DNA from: Halomonas sp. KG2
GTDB taxonomy: Bacteria > Pseudomonadota > Gammaproteobacteria > Pseudomonadales > Halomonadaceae
Assembly: GCA_030440445.1 (NCBI GenBank)
Contig: CP098528.1
Span: forward strand, 2,356,001-2,420,000
Direction: 5' to 3'
Length of the DNA stretch: 64,000 bases
Both the position numbers and the translations under genes were made by a program. The notes beneath the pieces are model-generated. The model did no database searches, was not told the DNA's origin, and worked only from the letters and a program-made list of their open reading frames with translations. Of the stretch, positions 15,896 through 26,627 are shown in pieces (the first letter of the stretch is position 1; every line of letters begins with the position of its first letter).

Positions 15896-16657
15896 TTAAA
15901 GCCGCAAGCCACCGTCACACTCGATAATTCGCGCCGTGAAGTAATCATTTTCAAAAATGAAAGCGACGCTTTTCGCGATGTCATCAGGATTACCCAACCG
16001 CTTAAGAGGCACACTGGAAGAGATTCTTTCCAACATATCGGGACGCATGGAAGCTGTCATGTCGGTCCCAACAAACCCTGGTGCCACGGTTCCAGTACGA
16101 ATACCGTAACGGGCAAGCTCTTTGCCCCAAGCAACGGTCAACGCATGTACACCAGCTTTGGCAGCAGCGTAATTACTTTGCCCCATATTTCCGGCTCGGG
16201 AGATGCTTGAAATATTGACAATAACGCCCTGGTGCCCAGCTTCTACCATCTGCGTTGCCGCCTCCCGCCCGCACAGGAAAACGCCGGTTAAATTAACATC
16301 AAGCACTTTCTGCCAAGCGGATAGCGACATGCGTTTTTCAACTACCCCTTCTTTTGCTTTGATCAGCAAGCCATCGTCAGTGATCCCTGCATTATTAATA
16401 CAACCGCTTACCGGCCCCATGCGGGCCGCAATGTCAGCAAATGCCTGCTGCACTGACTGCTCATCGGCCACATTTGTCACGAAGGCGTGCGCTTGAATAT
16501 CTTGAGACGCTAACACCGATACTGCCTCATCCAATGCCTCTGCACTCATATCCAAAAGCGCTAACCGGGCACCTTGATTACCTAGCCGCTCCGCCATAGC
16601 AAAACCCAGACCGCGGGCTCCCCCGGTAATCGCGATCACTTTATTTGTCAGATTCAC
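15896..16657 (-). CDS. SDR-family 3-oxoacyl-ACP reductase-like oxidoreductase
   Basis: A 253-residue short-chain dehydrogenase/reductase resembling FabG. Seen: the cofactor motif TGGARGLG near residue 11, NNAG in [11 protein letters not shown], the Ser of [10 protein letters not shown], and the catalytic pair YAAAK near residue 160. It ends in [10 protein letters not shown], as FabG proteins do. Reduction of a 3-oxoacyl thioester with NAD(P)H is the family reaction; the true substrate is open because it is not in a fab cluster. A 14-base direct repeat (AGACCGATACTT...) lies just upstream, near 16669 and 16687. Confidence 0.8.
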   Translation of the reverse strand: MNLTNKVIAITGGARGLGFAMAERLGNQGARLALLDMSAEALDEAVSVLASQDIQAHAFVTNVADEQSVQQAFADIAARMGPVSGCINNAGITDDGLLIKAKEGVVEKRMSLSAWQKVLDVNLTGVFLCGREAATQMVEAGHQGVIVNISSISRAGNMGQSNYAAAKAGVHALTVAWGKELARYGIRTGTVAPGFVGTDMTASMRPDMLERISSSVPLKRLGNPDDIAKSVAFIFENDYFTARIIECDGGLRL

Positions 16658-16886
16658 CTGATTCTCCTTAGACCGATACTTATAAAGACCGATACTTTAA
16701 ATTGCTTGCTAAGCGCCACCTATCTCGCCTCGTAAAATGGCACCATTGTGCATCGCAGCATAGAAGTTATTGAGCGAAATATCGAGCATTAGAACACATA
16801 CGTAAGCAAGCTAACCGAACGTTGGCTGCTTGTTTTCGTGATTTCTGCCACCATATTGACGAATTACGTTTGTTATGGAGTCTGTC

Positions 16887-17357
16887 ATGCCCATTCTTCT
16901 TTTTATATCGCTGTTTACGTTAGTTGATTTTGTACTACTGTTTTCGATCGGTAGCCAAATTGGTTTATTAACCACCCTACTTCTAATACTGGGCACTGGC
17001 TTCATTGGTCTACACCTCATTCGCAAAGAGGGTGTTTCCACTCTGGCGCGCGCGCGACAGCGCATGCAAGTGGGTGAAATTCCCTCTCAAGAACTGTTTA
17101 CCGGGGCCGCACTGATTTTCGGTGGTGCCCTACTTTTGGCCCCTGGCTTTCTCTCTGACGCGCTAGGCATCGCCTGTCTGCTGCCTAACGCTCGCCAGTT
17201 ATTATTTAAAGCCCTCACTTGGCTAGGCTTAAAAAGCACTGCTGACCAACAGCAGCAGGCAAGCTACGAACAGGCCCATACATCACGCTCAAGCAGTCAA
17301 GAAGGGCCGATTGAAGGTGAATTCATTAGCCGCGATGAAACAGCAAGGCGGCGCTGA
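16887..17357 (+). CDS. fxsA: FxsA family inner-membrane protein
   Basis: A cytoplasmic-membrane protein of the FxsA type (156 residues). Several hydrophobic helices are visible: PILLFISLFTLVDFVLLFSIGS, LLTTLLLILGTGFIGLHLIRKEG and FTGAALIFGGALLLAPGFLSDALGI, the last being the family signature. The tail is polar and Gln/Ser-rich. FxsA is named for overriding F-plasmid exclusion of phage T7; its normal role is unclear. GGAG six bases before MPILLF favours this start over one four codons earlier. Its place directly before groESL is common in gammaproteobacteria. Confidence 0.85.
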   Translation: MPILLFISLFTLVDFVLLFSIGSQIGLLTTLLLILGTGFIGLHLIRKEGVSTLARARQRMQVGEIPSQELFTGAALIFGGALLLAPGFLSDALGIACLLPNARQLLFKALTWLGLKSTADQQQQASYEQAHTSRSSSQEGPIEGEFISRDETARRR

Positions 17358-17408
17358 AGGCTCATCGAAGAAGAATGTCAAAAAACCACATTTTTTTATC
17401 ACTTGCCC

Positions 17409-17436
17409 CTTGAAAGGCTACGAGCAGCCCCCACTT
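17409..17436 (+). promoter_or_regulatory. Sigma-32-type heat-shock promoter for groESL
   Basis: CTTGAAA is followed after 14 bases by CCCACTT, close to the sigma-32 consensus (CTTGAAA, then CCCCATNT). It lies about 150 bases upstream of groES, with nothing else between. Heat-shock control by RpoH is inferred. Confidence 0.7.
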
Positions 17437-17587
17437 TTGAGTCAGCACACAAGTTCGGCGGATGCACTAGCTTTCGCCATTAACATGAAGGTGACTTACC
17501 TTCACTTTTCGCGGGCAAGAGGCCCTCGGAAATCTCATTTAGCTAACTGCCCTTATGGGCTTTGACGATACTCAGGAGAACGTGAGC

Positions 17588-17881
17588 ATGAATATCCGTC
17601 CTTTGCACGATCGCGTCGTTGTTCGTCGCGTGGAAGAAGAGCAGAAAACCGCTGGCGGCATCGTGCTTCCGGGCAACGCCCAGGAAAAACCCACTCGCGG
17701 TGAAGTCCTGGCGGTTGGTAATGGTCGCATTCTCGACAACGGTGACGTTCGCCCGTTGGACGTTAAAGTTGGCGACTCGGTGATTTTCAAAGACGGTTTC
17801 GGCGTTGAGAAACAGAAAATCAACGGCGAAGAAGTTCTGATCATGAGCGAAGCCGATATCTTGGCAGTCGTCGAAGGCTAA
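17588..17881 (+). CDS. groES: Co-chaperonin GroES
   Basis: The 97-residue 10-kDa lid of the chaperonin. It starts [18 protein letters not shown], contains the mobile loop [19 protein letters not shown], and ends ILAVVEG, all typical. It caps GroEL in the cytoplasm during ATP-driven protein folding. The ribosome site AGGAG lies eleven bases before ATG. It is 58 bases upstream of groEL under the same heat-shock-type promoter. Confidence 0.98.
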   Translation: MNIRPLHDRVVVRRVEEEQKTAGGIVLPGNAQEKPTRGEVLAVGNGRILDNGDVRPLDVKVGDSVIFKDGFGVEKQKINGEEVLIMSEADILAVVEG

Positions 17882-17927
17882 ATCTCGCCTCGACTACTTA
17901 CTTTTCCTTTTAAATTTCAATGTTTAG

Positions 17928-19583
<1,656 letters not shown>

Positions 19584-19622
19584 TGCACCCCTGAGCCTAT
19601 CGCTCTGACGTTTAACGTCGCT

Positions 19623-19650
19623 AAGAACCCCGCCATGGCGGGGTTCTTTT
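19623..19650 (+). terminator. Rho-independent terminator of groESL
   Basis: AAGAACCCCGCC-ATGGCGGGGTTCTTTT forms a strong GC-rich stem ending in a T-tract, 40 bases after the groEL stop codon. Confidence 0.85.
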
Positions 19651-19738
19651 ATTTGACAATGCCCCCTTTACCTCTAACGGTCGTTAAAATCATGCTACCA
19701 TCAGCGCCTTTATCCGGCAGCTGTAGGTCTTCATTACC

Positions 19739-20473
19739 GTGCTCTCCAATATTCGCATCGTACTAGTGCAAACCTTCCACCCAGGCAACATTGGCGCTAC
19801 CGCTCGCGCGATGAAAACCATGGGCTTATCCGAGCTCTTATTGGTTAATCCGCGCGCATTCCCAGATGACGAAGCAACTCGCATGGCAGCAGGTGCAACA
19901 GATGTGCTTGAAAATGCCCGTTGTGTAAGCAGCCTTGAAGAAGCGGTTAGTGATTGCGTACAGGTGGTGGGTGCGAGCGCAAGGCTCCGTAGCCTACCGC
20001 TGCCGCATTTCGATGAACCTGATGACATGGCGCTGCAGGTGATTGAGAACGCCGCACAAGCGCCAGTTGCACTGGTATTCGGGCGTGAGCGCTCAGGTCT
20101 CACTAACGACGAAATACGTTGCTGCACACACCAAGTCAGCATACCTGCCAACCCTGAATACGGTATTTTAAATCTATCGCAGGCCGTGCAGATTTTAGCC
20201 TATGAAGTACACCGTGCTTGGCGGAAGCGCGATGATAGTCACTTCATCTACCAACGGCCACTTGAAGCCACGCCTCCCAGCCGTGAGCAGTTTGTGCACT
20301 TCCAGGAGCACCTTGGACGTCTGATGCAGCAGAGTGGCTTTCTTACCCAGCCCCATGCCCGCACTGAAGAACAGCTTCAGGCGCTGTTCTCCCGCTCTCA
20401 GCCTAGCCGCAAGGAACTCTCCTTACTCCGCGGCCTGCTCAGCGCTTTCGAGACGCACCTACCTGGGCAATGA
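19739..20473 (+). CDS. trmJ: tRNA (cytidine/uridine-2'-O-)-methyltransferase TrmJ
   Basis: A 244-residue SPOUT-class enzyme that methylates the 2'-OH of position 32 in several tRNAs. Seen: IRIVLVQTFHPGNIGATARAMKTMGLSELLLVNP at the N-terminus, LVFGRERSGLTNDEI, and the knotted C-terminal motif NPEYGILNLSQAVQILAYEV. The tail (residues 165-244) is the family's helical extension. The start codon is GTG. It is preceded by a weak ribosome site. Confidence 0.92.
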   Translation: MLSNIRIVLVQTFHPGNIGATARAMKTMGLSELLLVNPRAFPDDEATRMAAGATDVLENARCVSSLEEAVSDCVQVVGASARLRSLPLPHFDEPDDMALQVIENAAQAPVALVFGRERSGLTNDEIRCCTHQVSIPANPEYGILNLSQAVQILAYEVHRAWRKRDDSHFIYQRPLEATPPSREQFVHFQEHLGRLMQQSGFLTQPHARTEEQLQALFSRSQPSRKELSLLRGLLSAFETHLPGQ

Positions 20474-20492
20474 TGATGGTTTTCGTATAATA

Positions 20493-20517
20493 AAGGGCAG
20501 CTCATGGCTGCCCTTCT
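20493..20517. terminator. Bidirectional terminator
   Basis: AAGGGCAGC-TCAT-GGCTGCCCTT is a perfect 9-10 bp stem followed by CTT on the + strand and A/T-rich on the other, between convergent trmJ and the antiporter gene. Confidence 0.7.
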
Positions 20518-20547
20518 TAGTCTGCTTGTTGGTTTGCGTGAAAAAAT

Positions 20548-21894
20548 TTAAAGCGACATCGCTGCCAACCACCCAAAAGCAATCAGCGGTATATTGTAGT
20601 GCAGGAAGGTAGGCACCACGCTGTCCCACATATGATCATGCTGTCCATCAACATTTAGACCCGAGGTTGGCCCCAGCGTTGAATCAGACGCTGGCGAGCC
20701 AGCATCGCCCAGTGCAGCCGCGGTACCAACCAGCACAACCGTCGCCATTGGCGAGAAACCGAACTGCACCGCCAGCGGTACAAAAATCGCTGCGATAATG
20801 GGAATGGTTGAAAACGATGAGCCAATTCCCAGGGTAATAAACAAGCCTACCAGCAGCATAACAAACGCCGCTAAACCGCGGTTATCACCAAACAGTTCAA
20901 ACGCACCTGTCACTAGCGACTCGATATCCCCTGTCGCCTTCATTACTTCTGCAAAGCCAGCCGCTGAAATCATGATGAAGCCGATCAACGCCATCATACG
21001 CATACCGCTGGTAAATAGATCGTCTGCTTCACGCCACTTAAAAATGCCGCCCAGCGAAAGCAAAGCAATCCCCACTAGCCCACCAATAATCATAGAGCCG
21101 GTATATAGCTGTAAACCTAACGCAGCCACAATAGCCACGCCCGACATCACCAGCCCAAATGTATGAGGCTTTGCAGGCGAGTGACCTTGGTGGGCATTAG
21201 TCGCTACTAGGTCTTTATTAGTATATTCGCGCTGCCCGCGGTAGCTGAAGAACAGTGCCACGAGTAAGCCAATGGCCATTCCTCCTACCGGAATAGCCAT
21301 TGCCATCGGCACCATGCCCCGGGTAATTTCCAAGCCCAGTGACTCGCCAGCGCTATTTAAATTTGCCAGCAGAATATCATTCAAAAAGATCGCGCCAAAA
21401 CCAACAGGTAGCAGCATATACGGGGCGGTTAACCCAAAGGTGAGCGCACACGCCACCGCGCGGCGGTCAAGCTGGAGGCGATTCATTACCACCAACAACG
21501 GCGGAATCAGCACCGGGATAAACGCTATATGCACCGGAATGGCGTTTTGTGATGAAATAGCCACTAAGAGCACTGCGACGAGCAAAAACACCTTTACCCG
21601 TGCTTGATGTGCCGCAGTCGCTTCTTTTCCCAACATCGTAATCAGGCGATTGGCCAGCATATCTGGAAGCCCTGAACGGGAAATAGCCACCGCAAAGGCC
21701 CCAAGCGTGGCATAAGCAAGGGCTACTTGCGCGCCTCCACCAACACCATCATTGAATGCACTGAGCGTTTCATCCAGTGACAGGCCGCCAACTAAGCCCC
21801 CAACCAGCGCGCCTACAACCAGTGCAAACACTACGGATACCCGAGCAAGCGAAAGCGCCACCATGACTAGCACAGCAAGAATTACCGCGTTCAT
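20548..21894 (-). CDS. Na+/H+ antiporter-family permease (COG2056-like)
   Basis: A 448-residue inner-membrane transporter with about 11-12 hydrophobic helices, resembling the NhaC-related family with an N-terminal extra domain. Typical pieces: [53 protein letters not shown], and [20 protein letters not shown] followed by [19 protein letters not shown]. Sodium or amino-acid export coupled to cation flow is likely, but the exact substrate is unproven. A hairpin that covers its ribosome site lies directly upstream. Confidence 0.8.
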   Translation of the reverse strand: MNAVILAVLVMVALSLARVSVVFALVVGALVGGLVGGLSLDETLSAFNDGVGGGAQVALAYATLGAFAVAISRSGLPDMLANRLITMLGKEATAAHQARVKVFLLVAVLLVAISSQNAIPVHIAFIPVLIPPLLVVMNRLQLDRRAVACALTFGLTAPYMLLPVGFGAIFLNDILLANLNSAGESLGLEITRGMVPMAMAIPVGGMAIGLLVALFFSYRGQREYTNKDLVATNAHQGHSPAKPHTFGLVMSGVAIVAALGLQLYTGSMIIGGLVGIALLSLGGIFKWREADDLFTSGMRMMALIGFIMISAAGFAEVMKATGDIESLVTGAFELFGDNRGLAAFVMLLVGLFITLGIGSSFSTIPIIAAIFVPLAVQFGFSPMATVVLVGTAAALGDAGSPASDSTLGPTSGLNVDGQHDHMWDSVVPTFLHYNIPLIAFGWLAAMSL

Positions 21895-21897
21895 TAA

Positions 21898-21943
21898 GAT
21901 TCCCAGTTAGATAAGTGAGTGAGCTTACAAAAACTGGGGATTC
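21898..21943 (-). promoter_or_regulatory. Leader hairpin that may mask the ribosome site of the antiporter gene
   Basis: GATTCCCAGTT (21898-21908) and AACTGGGGATTC (21932-21943) pair over 11 bp, with an inner TAAG/CTTA stem around TGAGTGAG. The 3' arm on the transcript contains CTGGGAATC, the only ribosome-site-like sequence before the ATG at 21894. Confidence 0.5.
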
Positions 21944-22063
21944 TATCAGATCAGTGGTTTCTCGGTAGCGGTAATGACAGTAGCAATCACCACAACAATG
22001 ACAACACTCAACCATCTCTACGGTCAGTGGCTCAAGTAATCTTCCTGGCATCAGGTGGCAGAA

Positions 22064-23311
22064 TTAACACGCTGCTTGATCCGTCCTATTGAGAAGCGCT
22101 AGGCAATCACTGGCGATTACTCGCTCTTCATCGGTTGGAATGACCCAAACGCCCACACGGCTACTCGGTGAAGAGATGCAACAGGCATCACGCTTATTGG
22201 CTTTTTCATCAAGTTGCATGCCCAACCACTCACACTGCGCCACAATACGTGCACGCACCGGTGCTGCATGCTCACCAATACCGGCGGTGAATATCAATTG
22301 ATCAAGCCCGCCCAGCGCGCCAGCTAAACTGGCGATTTCCCGCGCGGCGCGATAGCAGTAAAGCTCAACAGCCTCTTCGGCTTCAGGGGCATCACTTGCA
22401 AGCAGCTCGCGCATATCGCTACTTATTCCGGAGACACCGAGCAGTCCTGAACGTTTGTATAAAAGCGTTGATACGTCCTCAACACTCATTGCTTCATGAC
22501 CAATTAAGTGAAGCACCAACCCTGGATCTAAAGCACCGGAGCGTGTCCCCATCGGCAATCCATCAAGCGCAGTAAAGCCCATGCTTGAGGCTACGCTGAC
22601 GCCATCGCGGATAGCACACATACTGGCACCGTTACCCAAATGCGCCACCACCACCCGTGAACGGGGTGCATCATCTGGCAACACATTGGGTAGCGTGCGC
22701 TGAATATAATCGTAGGAAAGGCCGTGGAAGCCATAACGTATCACCCCCTTGGCCGTCAGTTCCCGCGGCAAAGCAAACTGCCGAGCCACCCAGGGCTGAT
22801 GAGCATGAAACGCGGTATCGAAACATGCGATCTGTGGTACGTCTGGCAGACGTGCCATCAGTAGTTTGATAGGCGCAAGTCCATGGGGCTGGTGCAGCGG
22901 CGCTAAGCTTGAAAATTTTTCCAACTCGATCACGTCGTTAGCGCTTAACTTAGTCGCTTCAAAGTGGTTTTGGCCACCATGAACAACGCGATGCCCAATG
23001 GCAACCAGAGTACCTTTATCCTCACGCTGCTCAAGCCATGCCATCAACTTTGTAATGGCCTCTTCATGGTTTATTGCCGGGGTTAGCCCTAGCGCTTCCA
23101 GCGTTTGCAAACCATAGCGATGCGGGGGCTGCCCAGGTTCGCGATGCGCTAACGACACGCGACATTGCGTCGTTGCCAAGCCCGAAAAATGGCCGCTGTA
23201 GGCGACCGTCAACGCCTCCTGAGTTCCGCCGGCAGCGTCTTCATCATTGATATGATAAAGCGCAAACTTGACGCTGGAGGAACCACTATTCAGCACCAGT
23301 ATTTCCTGCAT
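22064..23311 (-). CDS. ackA: Acetate kinase
   Basis: A 415-residue enzyme converting acetyl phosphate and ADP to acetate and ATP, reversibly. Seen: VLNSGSSSVKFALY at the N-terminus, GHRVVHGGQNHF, CFDTAFHAHQP, GFHGLSY, HLGNGASMCAI and FTAGIGEHA, the full ASKHA set. It follows the MaoC-phosphotransacetylase gene after two bases, so acetyl-CoA to acetate (or the reverse) is a single operon here. Length is normal for AckA. Confidence 0.95.
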   Translation of the reverse strand: MQEILVLNSGSSSVKFALYHINDEDAAGGTQEALTVAYSGHFSGLATTQCRVSLAHREPGQPPHRYGLQTLEALGLTPAINHEEAITKLMAWLEQREDKGTLVAIGHRVVHGGQNHFEATKLSANDVIELEKFSSLAPLHQPHGLAPIKLLMARLPDVPQIACFDTAFHAHQPWVARQFALPRELTAKGVIRYGFHGLSYDYIQRTLPNVLPDDAPRSRVVVAHLGNGASMCAIRDGVSVASSMGFTALDGLPMGTRSGALDPGLVLHLIGHEAMSVEDVSTLLYKRSGLLGVSGISSDMRELLASDAPEAEEAVELYCYRAAREIASLAGALGGLDQLIFTAGIGEHAAPVRARIVAQCEWLGMQLDEKANKRDACCISSPSSRVGVWVIPTDEERVIASDCLALLNRTDQAAC

Positions 23312-23313
23312 GG

Positions 23314-24741
23314 TTATACTCCTGAAGGGCTGCCTAGTAGGCTCCGACGCTGATAGTCAGCGAGTAGTAACGCTAATGCACTGGATGCCATGCGCGTCAA
23401 TGCATCATCCGCGCGGCTTGTCAGCATGATCGGTACCCTAGCGCCTACGACAACGCCCGCCCCCGTCGCATCCGCCAGGTGAGTCAGTTGCTTCATCAAC
23501 ATATTGGCCGCTTCAAGATCTGGCGCGAGTAGGATGTCGGCGCGCCCTGCCACTGGCGAAACAATACCTTTGGTTCTTGCCGCCGCTTCTGAGACGGCAT
23601 TATCGAAAGCCAGCGGACCATCCAAGGTGCCACCACTAATCTGGCCGCGCTCAGCCATCTTACACAGGGCCGCCGCATCAATCGTAGAAGTGATTTTGGG
23701 GTTGACGGTCTCAACAGCAGAAAGGATCGCCACACGGGGATTGTCGTTACCCAATGCATGAGCTAACTCAATCGCGTTTTGAACAATATCGCGCTTTTCA
23801 GCCAGCTTAGGATAGATATTGATTGCCGCATCCGTGATCAATAAGGGTCGCGGGTAGGTTGGCACATCAAAGGCCATCACATGACTAAGGCACCGCTCGG
23901 TACGCAATCCTGTGTCACGCTTAAGCACTTCATGTAAAAGCTCATCGGTGTGTAGCGCGCCTTTCATCAACGCACCTACGTGGCCCTGACGTGCTAGTGC
24001 CACCGCTTGTTCAGCAGCCGCGTGGCTGTGGGGAACATCCACCAGTTCGAATGCACTGATATCCACCTCGGCTTTTTCGGCGGCGAGCTGTATTTTCCCT
24101 TTGGGCCCGACTAGCACAGGAATAATTAAACCTTGCGCCGCTGATTCAACCGCTCCACAAATGGCGCTTTGATCTACCGGATGAACAACGGCAGTGGGCA
24201 TTGGCTCTGGATGATCGGCAGCGGTTAGAATCTCATGCAACCTGCCACGCTCGGTTAAACGCACTTTGGGCAACAACGCGCGAGGCCGTTGGATTTTTTT
24301 AATCGGTGCCAATACGCTAGCTTCACCTTCAATGACCGTATCTCCGCGTTGATTTTCGCAACGGCAAGCAAAGGTAATCCTATGACGCTGATCGTCTTTT
24401 TCGATAGCCCGCACGGATACTCGCAGTACATCCCCCAGCCTTACGGGTGCCTTAAACTGCAACGACTGTGTAAGATAGACCGTGCCCGGCCCAGGCAGCT
24501 GCGTTCCCAGCACAGTGGATATCAGCGCGCCGCCCCACATGCCATGAGCAATGACTTCCTGAAAACGACTGCCCTTAGCAAAGTCGCTGTCGACGTGTGA
24601 CGGATTAATGTCACCTGACATCACAGCAAACAGTTTGATGTCCTCCATGGTCAGGCGTTTTTCTAGGTGGGCTTCATCCCCGACCGTTATTTCGTCATAG
24701 GTGCGATTTTCAATTAGATCATTAGCGTCATTGGCCGACAT
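23314..24741 (-). CDS. Bifunctional MaoC-like enoyl-CoA hydratase / phosphate acetyltransferase
   Basis: A 475-residue fusion. Residues 1-150 are a hot-dog MaoC domain (FAVMSGDINPSHVDSDFAKGSRF, IAHGMWGGALISTVLGTQLPGPGTVYL), which hydrates or dehydrates acyl-CoA. Residues 165-470 are a phosphate acetyl/butyryltransferase domain (VHPVDQSAICGAVESA, GALMKGALHTDELL, LLITDAAINIYP, GRADILLAPDLEAANMLMKQLT). It likely makes acyl phosphate for the adjacent acetate kinase. The ATG (second in-frame start) has GGAG upstream. In related genomes a fabI gene often precedes it; here only a remnant does. Confidence 0.9.
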   Translation of the reverse strand: MSANDANDLIENRTYDEITVGDEAHLEKRLTMEDIKLFAVMSGDINPSHVDSDFAKGSRFQEVIAHGMWGGALISTVLGTQLPGPGTVYLTQSLQFKAPVRLGDVLRVSVRAIEKDDQRHRITFACRCENQRGDTVIEGEASVLAPIKKIQRPRALLPKVRLTERGRLHEILTAADHPEPMPTAVVHPVDQSAICGAVESAAQGLIIPVLVGPKGKIQLAAEKAEVDISAFELVDVPHSHAAAEQAVALARQGHVGALMKGALHTDELLHEVLKRDTGLRTERCLSHVMAFDVPTYPRPLLITDAAINIYPKLAEKRDIVQNAIELAHALGNDNPRVAILSAVETVNPKITSTIDAAALCKMAERGQISGGTLDGPLAFDNAVSEAAARTKGIVSPVAGRADILLAPDLEAANMLMKQLTHLADATGAGVVVGARVPIMLTSRADDALTRMASSALALLLADYQRRSLLGSPSGV

Positions 24742-24799
24742 CAAGTGACTCCTTTAAACCACTTCCTTAAACTAGAAAACTTCCTTAATCACCCATACG

Positions 24800-24931
24800 T
24801 TAGAAGCGAATATGGTGGCCTGCATCTACGTAGTGGGTTAAACCCGTCAGTGATGCTCCAGCATCAGAGTCTTGATTAGCAAGGCCCGCAACAATCCCGA
24901 CCTTGCCTTGCATGGAAAAAGGATTCAGCAC
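24800..24931 (-). pseudogene. fabI: Internally deleted enoyl-ACP reductase (fabI) remnant
   Basis: A 43-residue in-frame ORF that joins the start of a FabI-like protein (LNPFSMQGKVGIVAGLANQDS) directly to a FabI-like end (LTGLTHYVDAGHHIRF). About 210-220 residues of the Rossmann body, including the catalytic Tyr and Lys, are missing. The start (GTG) still has AGGAGG six bases upstream, so the stub may be translated. It precedes the MaoC-Pta and ackA genes on the same strand, the position where fabI-type genes often occur. Enoyl reductase activity is impossible from this stub. Confidence 0.7.
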
Positions 24932-25211
24932 CACTGGCCTCCTACTAATCAATTATGAAAAATGAGCCCATACCGACAAATGAAAAGGTTCATCGATATC
25001 CCCCACACTTACCTATCCTAACGTAAGCATTTTGTATGTCGTTTAAGCGTCGCTCATAAACGTGGATCACGTGTGACACAAGCTTACGACTTTAGTCAAA
25101 GCCAACTTGCTGCTTTGCAACATACTACCTAGTATGCCGCCCTCAGCTTATTACTGACACTGCTAATTCACCCGACAGTTGATAGCTTCTAAAAAAATCT
25201 GACCCGTGAGA

Positions 25212-25237
25212 TAGTTAGTTAACGCGTTAACTAACTA
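25212..25237. promoter_or_regulatory. 26-bp perfect palindrome upstream of the MFS gene
   Basis: TAGTTAGTTAACG reads identically on the other strand as its right half, giving a perfect 26-bp dyad 19 bases before the MFS start codon. This is typical of an operator for a dimeric repressor (for example TetR or MarR type), but no regulator gene is adjacent. The rest of the 24932-25255 gap shows no gene. Confidence 0.6.
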
Positions 25238-25255
25238 CATAACGAGGGACGTAAA

Positions 25256-26464
25256 ATGGCATTGACGCGACATCGCACACTACTCCTTATCGTGCTAGCA
25301 AGCGTGGTTATTTCCACGGCAATGGGACTTCGACATGGTTTTGGGCTTTTCCTTGAGCCGATGAGCAGCGATTTCGGCTGGGGGCGCGGCGTGTTTGCCT
25401 TTGCCCTTGCGGTTCAAAACCTAATTTGGGGGCTCTCTCAGCCTTTCACCGGTGCGCTGGCTGATCGTTTCGGAGCGGCGAGAATTATTGTCATCGGGGC
25501 CATTTTATATGTGGCTGGACTGTGCTTTATGAGCCTTTCCACCAGCGCGTTAGGCATGACACTAAGCGCTGGCTTCCTCATTGGTTTAGGGCTGTCCGGC
25601 ACTACATTTTCAGTAATTTTGGGCGCAGTGGGACGCGCAGTAGCCCCCGAGAAACGCAGTATGGCGATGGGTATTGTCAGTGCCGCTGGCTCTTTTGGGC
25701 AGTTTGCGATGTTACCCGGCACACTGGGGTTAATTGAGTGGCTTGGCTGGTCAGCAGCTCTTCTAGCGATGGGTGCCATTGCTGCGCTGATGATTCCCCT
25801 GGGAGCGATGCTAAAAGACCGCCCAAGCCCCAGCGCACTGGGCGATTTAAGCTTACGCGATGCACTCAATGAGGCGGTCGGCCAGAAAGGCTTTTGGCTA
25901 CTGTGCCTCGGCTTTTTCGTCTGCGGCTTCCAAGTTGTCTTTATTGCTGTCCATCTACCTGGTTATTTATTCGATAACGGTTTGGCCATTCAGGTGGGCA
26001 CCACTGTGTTGGCACTGGTTGGTTTGTTCAACATTGTGGGCACCTACACGGCAGGATGGATGGGAGGAATTTGGTCAAAACCACGCCTACTTAGCTGGTT
26101 ATACTTAATTCGCGGCGCGATAATTACCGCTTTTGTGATGCTACCGCTGACCTCTACCAGCGCTTACTTATTTGGTATCGCCATGGGCCTACTATGGCTT
26201 TCAACCGTGCCATTAACCAACGGCATTGTGGCGTCTGTATTTGGTGTTCGCCATTTATCCATGCTCGGCGGCATTGTATTCTTATTTCACCAGTTAGGAT
26301 CATTTATGGGTGTCTGGCTTGGCGGATATCTTTATGATCTCACTGGCCATTATGACACTGTCTGGAAGATTGCCATTGTGCTTTCACTGGTCGCCGCTGG
26401 TCTGCACTGGTTTATTAGCGAAAAACCACTGGCACGCAACATCGCTCCTCAGGTGGCCTCATGA
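25256..26464 (+). CDS. Major facilitator superfamily transporter (OFA-like)
   Basis: A 402-residue, 12-helix transporter resembling the oxalate/formate antiporter-type branch. Seen: GLRHGFGLFLEPMSSDFGWGRGVFAFALAVQNLIWGLSQPFTGALADRFGAARIIVIGA, containing the MFS loop-2 motif DRFG, and DRPSPSALGD in the cytoplasmic loop. The substrate cannot be told from sequence; monocarboxylates are the most common in the branch. It overlaps the following 43-residue membrane ORF by four bases and sits behind a perfect 26-bp palindrome. Confidence 0.8.
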   Translation: MALTRHRTLLLIVLASVVISTAMGLRHGFGLFLEPMSSDFGWGRGVFAFALAVQNLIWGLSQPFTGALADRFGAARIIVIGAILYVAGLCFMSLSTSALGMTLSAGFLIGLGLSGTTFSVILGAVGRAVAPEKRSMAMGIVSAAGSFGQFAMLPGTLGLIEWLGWSAALLAMGAIAALMIPLGAMLKDRPSPSALGDLSLRDALNEAVGQKGFWLLCLGFFVCGFQVVFIAVHLPGYLFDNGLAIQVGTTVLALVGLFNIVGTYTAGWMGGIWSKPRLLSWLYLIRGAIITAFVMLPLTSTSAYLFGIAMGLLWLSTVPLTNGIVASVFGVRHLSMLGGIVFLFHQLGSFMGVWLGGYLYDLTGHYDTVWKIAIVLSLVAAGLHWFISEKPLARNIAPQVAS

Positions 26465-26592
26465 AGCCACTAACAGCGTTTGCACTGTTGATAGTATTAG
26501 CAACGCTACTGCTGGGCGGAGTGGCGCTTGCCTGGTGGGGCTGGCACTCTTTAGATGGCTCGCTGCTGTTATTTGGCAGCCGCTTGTGCTGA
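26461..26592 (+). CDS. 43-residue single-helix membrane protein coupled to the MFS gene
   Basis: The ATG overlaps the MFS stop (ATGA), a sign of translational coupling. The peptide has one hydrophobic helix (LTAFALLIVLATLLLGGVALAWWGW) and a short polar end. Small one-helix partners of transporters are known, but no family is recognised here. Coding status is based on the overlap and the membrane helix. Confidence 0.5.
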   Translation: MKPLTAFALLIVLATLLLGGVALAWWGWHSLDGSLLLFGSRLC

Positions 26593-26627
26593 ACATTTTC
26601 TCATAGCAACGTTGGGATTCTTACTAC

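Noticed and set aside
21770..22051. Minus-strand ORF of 93 codons upstream of the antiporter gene
   Set aside because: It runs through the antiporter start and the leader hairpin in another frame; Cys-rich sequence is an artefact.
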